Part shown: piece by piece, positions 32,525-38,469 of the stretch
Position numbering within the stretch: the first letter of the stretch is position 1
Layout of the letters: each line of letters opens with the position of its first letter
Made by a program: the position numbers and the translations under genes
Notes under the pieces: model-generated
Databases searched by the model: none
What the model was told of the DNA's origin: nothing
What the model saw: the letters and a program-made list of their open reading frames with translations, nothing else
Assembly (NCBI RefSeq): GCF_001672755.1
Contig: NZ_LZKI01000099.1
Location: forward strand, 1 to 38,469
Reading direction: 5' to 3'
Length of the DNA stretch: 38,469 nucleotides
Source of the DNA: Mycobacterium colombiense
GTDB lineage: Bacteria > Actinomycetota > Actinomycetes > Mycobacteriales > Mycobacteriaceae

Positions 32525-33346
32525 TCACCAGATGTGGATCCAGTCGACGAGCATGTCCGCCGGGTAGGTCGCCGCCGCAGGGTCGCCGGCCCCGACCCCA
32601 CCGACCGCCAGGGTGAACATGGGCGTCATCCAGTAGCCGGGATTGTTGAACGGCCAGCGGAAGTCGTCAGGAGCGCCGCCGTGGACGTGGATGGGTTTGT
32701 TCGGAACGCTGAAGTACTGCGCCCCGTCTCGGGCGAATTCAAATCCTTCCTCGCCCCAATGCATTCGCCAGGTGTGCCAGTTGCCGTCGACCATGCCGGG
32801 AATGGACTTGCCTTCCCACGTCTTTCCGTTGGACGCGGCGTGCACCGTCGTTCCCGGAGGCCACGAGCCGTTGCCGTACCACTCGAAAAGGTCGACCTCG
32901 CCGTCTGGCAGCGGATCCTCGTTGACGCCCCAGAACGCGGACCATAGGCCCGGGTCCAAACAATTCAGCTTTATCCGCGCTTCCCAGGTCTGGTTGATCA
33001 TGCTGCGGAAGTTGCCCCGCAGTTTGGCGCCGTAGTAGGTGTCCCCTTCCTGGGTGGCGCGCAAGACAAGGTTGGAATTGCCGTCCTGGAACACATTTCG
33101 GCGGTCGTCGCGGTATATCCCCGCGACCGGCGGGAACACGTCGTCCTGCCAGGTCTGGATGGTCCATTTCCCAGGATCGGGAGCCGAACCCGCCGGGCCG
33201 TCGAACTCGTCGGCGAAGATGAAAGGCCCGCCCCCGGCTGACGGCGGCGCTTCGGGCGCCGACGGGGTGGCCCAGGCACCTGGCAAGCGCATCGCAGCCC
33301 CGATCATGCCGAGGCCCGACATCAACATCATGCTGCGACGATCCAT
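32525..33346 (-). CDS. Secreted glycoside hydrolase family 16 (beta-1,3-glucanase type, 273 aa)
   Basis: The N-terminus MDRRSMMLMSGLGMIGAAM resembles a Tat or twin-Arg signal peptide. The mature protein is a GH16 jelly roll with FADEFDG early and the catalytic E-x-D-x-x-E in DGEVDLFEWYGN (acid/base and nucleophile near 149 and 154), then VHAASNGKTWEG and a C-terminal DWIHIW strand. M. tuberculosis Rv0315 is a known relative. It hydrolyses beta-1,3- or mixed-linkage glucans outside the cell, possibly of fungal or plant origin. It converges exactly on the glycosyltransferase stop. Confidence 0.92.
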   Translation of the reverse strand: MDRRSMMLMSGLGMIGAAMRLPGAWATPSAPEAPPSAGGGPFIFADEFDGPAGSAPDPGKWTIQTWQDDVFPPVAGIYRDDRRNVFQDGNSNLVLRATQEGDTYYGAKLRGNFRSMINQTWEARIKLNCLDPGLWSAFWGVNEDPLPDGEVDLFEWYGNGSWPPGTTVHAASNGKTWEGKSIPGMVDGNWHTWRMHWGEEGFEFARDGAQYFSVPNKPIHVHGGAPDDFRWPFNNPGYWMTPMFTLAVGGVGAGDPAAATYPADMLVDWIHIW

Positions 33347-33652
33347 TTAAACCACCAATCGTTCAAAGCCGGCTCGTCAAGCTCGGCGAGATCTCCCCAG
33401 GCAACTCTCGCAAACGGTGATATGAAACCACGCGGTGGGGTGGCCCGCATCCCGCGACCGCGATGCGCGCGCGGCGTTCCCGGTCACGACCCGCGCGCCG
33501 GTCCGTCGCCGCCATCCTCCTGACATAACCAAGCGACGATAGCAGCCGCGGGCCCCACTTCCTGGGATTTCCCGTGTCAACCATCAATCACGTTGACATC
33601 CGCCGCGCCGCTGGTATCAAGGAGGTTGATGGTTTGAGAAAGGAAAGCAACC
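33347..33652. other. Divergent intergenic region (GH16 / PadR-like regulator)
   Basis: 306 bases without a supportable gene; a minus ORF at 33363-33587 has shadow-like Arg-rich composition. The right part holds the promoter and palindrome of the PadR-like gene. A promoter for the GH16 gene was not identified. Confidence 0.5.
33575..33620 (+). promoter_or_regulatory. Promoter with operator-like palindrome before the PadR-like gene
   Basis: TTGACA (33593-33598), a 16-base spacer and TATCAA (33615-33620) form the promoter. TGTCAAC (33575-33581) and GTTGACA (33592-33598) are perfect inverted repeats ten bases apart, and the second arm contains the -35. A bound regulator would block polymerase, pointing to autorepression. 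AAAGGA precedes the ATG at 33653. Confidence 0.6.
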
Positions 33653-34261
33653 ATGTCTCATGGATTCTTCGGTGGTTTCGGTGGACCCGGTTTCGGTGGA
33701 CCCGGTTTCGGTGGACCGGGCTTTGGTGGTCCCGGCTTTGGTGGCCCGGGCTTCGCTGGCCCGGGTGCGGGCGGTCCCGGCTTCGCGCCGTTCGGCAAGA
33801 AGGGTCGTCACGGCCTCAAGCGCGCGGCGTTCGTCACCGCGGCATTGCTGTTGGACGGGCCGGCAGACGCCGCGCAGGTGGTGCAGCGGGTGTCCGACGC
33901 GACCGGTGGCGCGTTCACCCCGCCGCAGGACGTGGCCGAGCTGGCGATCGGCATTCTTGCCGGCCGCGGCGTGGTCACCGTCGACGGCGGGGTGGCGACG
34001 CTGACTGAGCTCGGCCGAAACCTGTTGGCCTGGCGCGGAATCAGCAGCGAGACCGCGCACGCCTTCCTGGGACGGGCGGCCAAGTTCGGCGACGTCGTCA
34101 AGATCCGCAAGGAGTTCTTCGAGATCGCCGGGCTGGCCCGCACCATCGCATGGACGGGCACCGACGAGCAGAAGCAGCAACTCGCCGAGACCCGGACCAA
34201 GGTGCTCGAGGCGCTGACCGATGCGCGCAAGGCGCTGCACCGGGTTCTCGGCGAGGCCTAG
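33653..34261 (+). CDS. PadR-like transcriptional regulator with Gly/Phe-rich N-terminus (202 aa)
   Basis: Residues 7-45 are tandem GGPGF units, a feature seen in a milder form in many PadR proteins. Residues about 53-125 form a winged helix (LLLDGPADAAQVVQRVSDAT, then VAELAIGILAGRGVVTV and TLTELGRNLL), matching the PadR pattern. The rest (about 130-202) is helical, likely the dimerisation arm. It is a cytoplasmic DNA-binding repressor; the inducer is unknown. The palindrome over its own -35 suggests autoregulation. The stop shares the bases CTAG with the convergent oxidoreductase stop. PadR assignment rests on the HTH and wing pattern. Confidence 0.72.
   Translation: MSHGFFGGFGGPGFGGPGFGGPGFGGPGFGGPGFAGPGAGGPGFAPFGKKGRHGLKRAAFVTAALLLDGPADAAQVVQRVSDATGGAFTPPQDVAELAIGILAGRGVVTVDGGVATLTELGRNLLAWRGISSETAHAFLGRAAKFGDVVKIRKEFFEIAGLARTIAWTGTDEQKQQLAETRTKVLEALTDARKALHRVLGEA
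33674..33765 (+). repeat. 15-base tandem repeat encoding GGPGF units
   Basis: About six copies of a GGTTTCGGTGGACCC-like unit, the first three nearly identical and later ones with silent changes, then one copy with Ala. The unit is three codon multiples, so copy-number change keeps the frame. Confidence 0.85.
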
Positions 34262-35268
34262 CGGGGGCTGGGTTCGCTGAGCCTGACCAGGGTCTTGCCG
34301 ACGTTGACGCCGGTGAACAGGCCGTTGAGGGCATCGACACAGGATTCGATGCCCTCAAAGATGGTCTGCCGGTGGTGAAGTCGACCTTCGGCCTCCCACC
34401 GGCGTAGCGCGGCGAACGCCTCGTCGAAGCGGCCCCACTGATCGAGCGCGTTGAACCCCTGCATCAGCGCGGTCTTGGACAGCAGGTTCACGTAGTTGGC
34501 CGGCCCGGGGTGGTCCCCGGTGAGGTAGCTCGAGATGACGCCGCACAGGACGACGCGCGCGCGGGCGGCCAAGCGGCCCAGCACCGCGTTGAGGATGGGG
34601 CCACCCACGTTGTCGAAGTAGACGTCGACGCGTTGCGGGCAATGCTTTTTCAGCGCCGCCGCGATGTCGTCGTTCTTGTAGTCGATGCACGCGTCGAACC
34701 CGAAGTCCTCCACCACCGCCCGGCATTTCTCCGGGCCGCCCGCGATGCCCACCACCCGGGCGCCGGCGATCTTGGCGATCTGCCCGGCGACCGATCCGGT
34801 GGCACCCGCGGCCGCCGACACCACCACGGTCTCCCCGGGCTGCGGCCGGCCGATGTCGGTCATCCCGAAATAGGCGGTGGCGCCGGTCGGCCCGTAGACG
34901 GACATGATGGCCAGCTGGTCGTCCTCGCCCGGGATCGGCGTGCTGAACAGGTCGTCGCGGATGAGCGCGTATTCCTGGAAGCCGGTCAGCGTGGTGACGA
35001 CGTCGCCGACGGCGTAGGCGTCGCACCGCGACGCGACCACCTCGCCGATCCCGGCCGCCCGGATGACCTCCCCCAGCTGCACCGGCGGGAGGTAGCTGGG
35101 CTGGTCGTCCAGCCAGGTGCGGGCGGCGGCGTCGATGCCGACATAGGTGGTCCGCAACAGCGCCTCGCCGTCGGCGGGCTCGGGCGCCGGCGTGGTGACC
35201 ATTTCCGTGTCATCCGGTTGGACGAGCCCGGAGGGGCGGCGACGAAGGAGGACCTGGCGATTCGGCAC
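34258..35268 (-). CDS. NADP-dependent zinc-free MDR oxidoreductase (336 aa)
   Basis: A medium-chain reductase of the leukotriene B4/prostaglandin reductase type. The start GTG 35268 (VPNRQVLLRRRPSGLV) matches the family N-terminus; the frame extends to 35331 without support. The Rossmann motif VSAAAGATGSVAGQIAKIAG and the YKNDDIAAALKK and DNVGGPILNAVL segments are diagnostic, and the zinc-ligand cysteines of alcohol dehydrogenases are absent. It reduces activated double bonds of enones. The substrate is unknown. No Shine-Dalgarno is evident. Its stop overlaps the PadR-like stop. Confidence 0.9.
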   Translation of the reverse strand: MPNRQVLLRRRPSGLVQPDDTEMVTTPAPEPADGEALLRTTYVGIDAAARTWLDDQPSYLPPVQLGEVIRAAGIGEVVASRCDAYAVGDVVTTLTGFQEYALIRDDLFSTPIPGEDDQLAIMSVYGPTGATAYFGMTDIGRPQPGETVVVSAAAGATGSVAGQIAKIAGARVVGIAGGPEKCRAVVEDFGFDACIDYKNDDIAAALKKHCPQRVDVYFDNVGGPILNAVLGRLAARARVVLCGVISSYLTGDHPGPANYVNLLSKTALMQGFNALDQWGRFDEAFAALRRWEAEGRLHHRQTIFEGIESCVDALNGLFTGVNVGKTLVRLSEPSPR

Positions 35269-35334
35269 ATCGGGCACGATCGTAAAAACTACCGAACGGG
35301 CCGGAAACGCAGAAGCGAATGGCATATTCAATGC

Positions 35335-35564
35335 ATGGCAGCAAACGAAGACCCGGAAGACCGGATCCGGGAACTCGAGCGCCCGCTCGCCGAGACGGCC
35401 CGGGCGTCAGAACAGGCCAGTTCGCAGGCCGCCGACCAGAATTATCCGCCCGGCCCCCGGCCGCACCGCAGCTGCCCCGCCAGCCACCGGTGACGATGTA
35501 CCTGCACTTCCCGTTCGTCACGGTGCCGATTCCGATCAACCCGCCGCCGCCGCCCGGCCAGTAA
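35335..35564 (+). pseudogene. Small Pro-rich protein gene with one-base deletion
   Basis: The frame from ATG 35335 encodes MAANEDPEDRIRELERPLAE and ends NYPPGP before entering a non-matching tail and stop at 35493. The frame one base earlier carries the sensible remainder: PAAPQLPRQPPVTMYLHFPF, then VTVPIPINPPPPPGQ and a stop at 35564. Joining the two within the C-rich run around 35450-35462 restores one protein of about 76 residues. The N-terminal DPEDRIRELERPLAE block is a type found at the start of several mycobacterial membrane-associated proteins. A sequencing error is as likely as a true mutation. Confidence 0.7.
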
Positions 35565-35630
35565 GCACGTGGCAAACGCTGCCGACTGAGCGCACACTGG
35601 CAGTTACGGCACGAGCGCCTAGGAGGTCGC

Positions 35631-36017
35631 GTGGGCGAGCACAGTGGGTTCGGATTCGACCCCGACGAGTTCGATCGAATGATCCGGGAGGGCAGCGAAG
35701 GGCTGCGCGACGTGTTCGAGCGGGTCAGCAAGTTCGTCGCCGCTCCCGGCGGCCGGACGGGCTGGTCGGCCGTTTTCGAAGACCTGTCGCGACGCCCGCG
35801 CAGCGCTCCGGAAACCGCCGGCGAAGCCGGTGAGGGCGTGTGGGCCATCTACACGGTGGACGCCAACGGCGGCGCGCGCGTCGAACAGGTCTACGCGACC
35901 GAACTCGACGCATTGCGGGCGAACAAGACGAACGTCGATCCCAAACGCAAGGTGCGTTTCCTGCCCTACGGCATCGCGGTCAGCGTCCTGGACGACGACG
36001 CCGAAGAGCCTGCGTAG
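35631..36017 (+). CDS. Conserved mycobacterial hypothetical protein (128 aa)
   Basis: GTG 35631 has AGGAGG four bases upstream, a strong ribosome binding site. The product is acidic at both ends, with an amphipathic helix (FDRMIREGSEGLRDVFERVSKFV) and a C-terminal alpha/beta region (VWAIYTVDANGGARVEQVYA, then FLPYGIAVSVLDDD). There is no signal peptide or membrane helix. I do not recognise a named domain. The stop is followed 14 bases later by the convergent DUF3060 stop. Confidence 0.8.
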   Translation: MGEHSGFGFDPDEFDRMIREGSEGLRDVFERVSKFVAAPGGRTGWSAVFEDLSRRPRSAPETAGEAGEGVWAIYTVDANGGARVEQVYATELDALRANKTNVDPKRKVRFLPYGIAVSVLDDDAEEPA

Positions 36018-36031
36018 CAGCCGTTTTCGGT

Positions 36032-36538
36032 TCAGCCCTGCTGCACCACGTTCGAGCCGCCGGAGTTGCTGATCTTCGGCGCGCCGGAGTGATAGGTGAC
36101 CTTGTTGTCGAAGCCGGAGGCCTCGATGCTGTCGACGGCCTCGACGGTGATCGAATTCTGCACGCCGGACACCGACAGGCTGGTGCAATGCCCGGTGATC
36201 GTCACCGTGTTGGAAACCCCACTGACGCTGACGATGTTGTCGTTGCAGGCGATGGTCCGGTTCTCGTTGATGCCGGCGACGCTGAGCTCGGTGCCCGGCG
36301 GTGCGGCGGGCGGGGTCGACGGCGAGGGTGACCTCCTGCGGGACGTCGACGGGCCGGGATTCGTCGAAAGGCTCGGTGGGCTAGACGTTTTGGAGATGGT
36401 CGGCGGCGTGGCGATGATCGACTTCACGCCGGAAAGCTGGTGTGCGGCAAAGGCCGCGATGCCACCCGCGAGGGCCAAGATGCCGATGACGACGACCGTG
36501 CCGAGGATCCACCAGACGCGGTTGCCGGAGGGACCGGG
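36032..36538 (-). pseudogene. Membrane-anchored DUF3060 ORF lacking its own start (frameshifted tail of the upstream gene?)
   Basis: The frame reads [20 protein letters not shown] followed by [13 protein letters not shown], one full membrane helix. A Ser/Pro/Thr linker and a DUF3060 repeat domain follow (TIACNDNIVSVSGVSNTVTI, then SLSVSGVQNSITVEAVDSI and a GFDNKVTYHSGAPKI end). The first ATG (36478) lies inside the helix, and no ATG or GTG start with a ribosome site is found upstream in this frame. Upstream the frame overlaps the Pro/Ala tail of the DUF7159 gene, whose own frame degenerates at the same spot into Ser/Arg runs. A one-base deletion near 36535-36541 would join both into one protein. 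Confidence 0.65.
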
Positions 36539-37695
36539 GTCTGCGGAGCGGCCTGCTGCACCGGCGATGGCGCCGGGGCCGGGGCCGGGGCGGCCACCTG
36601 CGACGGGCTGGGCGCGGGCGCCGGCGCGGGGCTCGGAGCCGGCAGCTGCGCCTGCGGCGGGTTGCTCGGCGGGGCCTGCGGCGGCGGCGCGGGCAACTGG
36701 ACCCGCGGCGTGGCGACGCTGACGCCCGAATTGTGATGATTGTCGGACCCCGCGCTGTCCGACGTCAACGTCACCAGCACCACCCCGCCTACCGCGGCGA
36801 CGATGGCCGCCAGGGCGCTACCGGCCAGCAGCATGGACCAGGGCCGGCGCGGGGGCCTCTCGTCCTCGTCCGCGACGGCGCTGTACGCCCGGGCGTCGGT
36901 GCCGAAGTCGGCGTTGTCCCAGACGTCCAGGTAGGTCGGGCTGATCGCGGGCGGGCCCAGCTCTCCGGTGCCCGGGTCCAGCGCGTAGGCCAGGGCCGCC
37001 GTCGACGACGCGAACAGCGGGGCGTTCGCCGACGCCAGCGCCGCCCCGCGGGCCAGAGCCATGTCCGGCTCCTCGGGCCCGGTGACCGGGAGCGAGGTTG
37101 CCGCCTCGAGTGTGGACTTCAGCGCCACGATGTCGGTCCCGCAGCCGATCAGGAACACACCGTCGGCCCGGGACCCTCGCGCGTCCAGACCGGAGACCAT
37201 CGTCGCCAGTTCGGCGGCCAGGCCCCCCGCGCGACCGTCGCCGGTCTGGCGCCGGTGCAGGTCCACGATGGAGCCGTCGGCGACCTCGACCACGGCCAGC
37301 GTCGCGTTCGCCGGCTCGACGAACAGCATCGCGAGGCGCTCGTAGCCCAGCGCGTAGCCGACGGTCTGCGCCAGCGCGGCCGCGGCGAGCAACGGTGCGA
37401 CCAACATCACGCCGTCCAGCTCGTGGGTGGCGATCGCGTCCCGTAGCGCGCCGACGCCGGCGGGGTCACTCCAGGTGACCCCGGTCGAGGTCAACTGGTG
37501 ACCGCCCTCCAGCACGCCTTCACGGCTGCCGATGATCGCGTCGATCACCTGATCGACCGCACCGGCGGCCGAATTCTCTGCCGCCCCAACCGCGAACTCT
37601 TCTTGTTCGACGGTCACGCCGTCAGCATTTTGGCCTTCGATCGCTACCAGGCGGACTGTCCTGGGAGCCATCGACACCCCAAGCACGATGTCCAC
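36424..37695 (-). CDS. DUF7159-type mycobacterial membrane protein with Pro/Ala-rich tail (423 aa)
   Basis: GTG 37695 is preceded by GGAGG at six bases. The N-terminal region (about 1-230) starts [20 protein letters not shown] and has the actin/ASKHA-like pattern seen in mycobacterial DUF7159 proteins ([20 protein letters not shown] near 180-200). One membrane helix (about 286-312) is followed by an exported Pro/Ala-rich stretch to about 385. The last roughly 35 residues (Ser/Arg runs, [10 protein letters not shown]) do not look natural and coincide with the out-of-frame DUF3060 ORF, so the real protein probably shifts frame near 36540. The function is unknown. Confidence 0.75.
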   Translation of the reverse strand: MDIVLGVSMAPRTVRLVAIEGQNADGVTVEQEEFAVGAAENSAAGAVDQVIDAIIGSREGVLEGGHQLTSTGVTWSDPAGVGALRDAIATHELDGVMLVAPLLAAAALAQTVGYALGYERLAMLFVEPANATLAVVEVADGSIVDLHRRQTGDGRAGGLAAELATMVSGLDARGSRADGVFLIGCGTDIVALKSTLEAATSLPVTGPEEPDMALARGAALASANAPLFASSTAALAYALDPGTGELGPPAISPTYLDVWDNADFGTDARAYSAVADEDERPPRRPWSMLLAGSALAAIVAAVGGVVLVTLTSDSAGSDNHHNSGVSVATPRVQLPAPPPQAPPSNPPQAQLPAPSPAPAPAPSPSQVAAPAPAPAPSPVQQAAPQTPVPPATASGGSSARSSSSASWPSRVASRPLPHTSFPA

Positions 37696-37826
37696 GTAAC
37701 GCCTCCAAGGTCTTTTTCAACGCCCTTCGCGAGGGCATGACGGGATGACCCCGTCTGAACTTGGTGACCTAAACGTTACGCGTGTGTGGCTGGTCGCGCA
37801 GGAGGTGTGCGTACGCAGCAACGACG

Positions 37827-38240
37827 CTAATAACCCGGCCCGAGGAACGGATTCTGCGAGTTCCCCGGATACTGCGGATATTGGTTCCCCGGATACTGAT
37901 TCCCCGGATATGGCTGGTATTGCGGGTATTGCGGGGTCGACGGGGCCTGCTGCTGGGGAACCGGCACCGGAATCGGTATCGGCAGCAGCGGAACGTGGAT
38001 CCACTCCGTCGTCATCGGCACCGTCGTGCTGGTGGTGGTCCGCCGCGGCGGCGGTGGCGGCGGTGGCGTGGTGGTTTCCATCGGTGGCGGCGGAACCGTC
38101 GTGGTGATGGTCGGTTGCGGCGGCGCGGTTGTCGGTGGCGCCGTGTGCCTGGGGGTGTAGACGGGCGCCGGCGGCGCGGTGGTGACCACCACCGGCGGTG
38201 GCGGTGGTGGTGGCGGCGACGGCGGCGGCGGCACGCCCGG
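37827..38240 (-). CDS. Proline-rich protein tail (partial, N-terminus missing)
   Basis: About 137 residues in one minus frame to TAG at 37827: poly-Pro runs, [18 protein letters not shown], a [20 protein letters not shown] segment, then PxPxP repeats and a C-terminal YPGNQ/PQYPGN repeat ending NPFLGPGY. The pattern is that of extracytoplasmic tails of mycobacterial DUF7159-type proteins, so this may be the end of a paralogue of the neighbouring gene. The N-terminal part is replaced by gltB sequence at about 38,241, and the ATG at 38378 in this frame is antisense-like and not a real start. Confidence 0.6.
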   Translation of the reverse strand, partial: PGVPPPPSPPPPPPPPVVVTTAPPAPVYTPRHTAPPTTAPPQPTITTTVPPPPMETTTPPPPPPPRRTTTSTTVPMTTEWIHVPLLPIPIPVPVPQQQAPSTPQYPQYQPYPGNQYPGNQYPQYPGNSQNPFLGPGY

Positions 38241-38469
38241 CCGCGACCAGGTGGTGCACCTCCCGGGCATCGCCGGATTCCACCACCAGCCCCACTTTGG
38301 TGCGGGTGCGCTCGGCGACCAGATGATGGTGCACCGCGGAGGTGGCCAGCAGGGACGGGATGGGGGCCAGCGTCTCATCGGATTCCCGGTCGGAGATCAC
38401 GATGAAGCACGCGCCGTCCTCGATCGCCGCCGAAACCCGGGCACACACCTGCTTCAGTGCCGTGCGCAG
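38241..38469 (-). pseudogene. gltB: Glutamate synthase large subunit fragment (gltB) at window edge
   Basis: The minus frame from 38469 reads about 75 residues of GltB: a helix [17 protein letters not shown], then [38 protein letters not shown] and [14 protein letters not shown]. This is the FMN-domain region just after the central domain of NADPH glutamate synthase. The match stops at 38245; the following residues in this frame (Ala, Thr and His runs) are the Pro-rich gene read in the wrong frame. An internal piece of a roughly 1500-residue enzyme joined to an unrelated tail is best explained by a chimeric contig end. Confidence 0.75.

Noticed and set aside
33674..33765. CRISPR-like array
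   Set aside because: The 15-base units are contiguous without spacers and encode in-frame GGPGF; no CRISPR array or cas gene occurs in the window.
36430..36722. Programmed frameshift as the firm explanation for the DUF7159/DUF3060 junction
   Set aside because: No convincing slippery heptamer with downstream stem was found, and another one-base defect lies nearby, so error or decay is at least as likely.

Overview
The window looks like chromosomal DNA of a slow-growing Mycobacterium, probably from or near the M. avium complex. GC is high. It carries mycobacterial families: an FHA-FHA-ABC exporter of the Rv1747 type, tandem DUF732 secreted proteins, GAP-family membrane proteins, a DUF7159-type membrane protein and an L,D-transpeptidase. 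Several promoters place a TAnnnT -10 box 6-7 bases before the start codon, which is the leaderless arrangement common in mycobacteria. The species call is inference.

Region 1 (1 to about 13,669) is an integrated prophage-like element next to tRNA-Gly(CCC). From its right end inwards it holds a tyrosine integrase, an overlapping XRE repressor, a divergent excisionase, a DUF2742 protein, a replication-initiator-like protein, several small phage-type proteins (two with zinc-binding cysteines) and a two-gene phage-type block. Further in are a membrane class III adenylate cyclase, a lipoprotein, a PaaI-type thioesterase and a terminase-small-subunit-like HTH protein in a three-gene block. At the left edge is a type II restriction-modification pair whose nuclease is clearly of the NgoMIV family. 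No capsid, portal, large terminase or tail gene is visible. The layout resembles the phiRv1/phiRv2 elements and would fit a phage satellite or a degraded prophage with cargo.

Region 2 (13,670 to about 22,930) is ordinary chromosome. It holds tRNA-Gly, an SDR with a textbook leaderless promoter, a Ser/Thr kinase with twelve Kelch repeats converging on the Rv1747-type exporter, an L,D-transpeptidase, two strong terminators and a Pro/Ala-rich secreted protein, followed by the C-terminal remnant of another SDR.

Region 3 (about 23,000 to 33,350) holds two DUF732 paralogues, a polyol dehydrogenase-xylulokinase pair, a PAP2-lipid kinase fusion, a protein with an HEERH motif, two GAP-family paralogues, a small conserved protein, a GT-C-like glycosyltransferase and a secreted GH16 glucanase.

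Region 4 (33,350 to 38,469) holds a PadR-like regulator with an operator-like palindrome over its promoter, a zinc-free NADP-dependent oxidoreductase, a frameshifted small gene, a DUF7159 gene whose tail runs out of frame into a membrane-anchored DUF3060 ORF, and a proline-rich protein tail.

Both window edges look abnormal. The left edge is a perfect 77-bp fold-back inside the restriction gene. The right edge joins a glutamate synthase (gltB) fragment to an unrelated proline-rich tail. This suggests the window is a whole contig with chimeric ends, so nothing should be concluded from the outermost 250 bases without raw reads.
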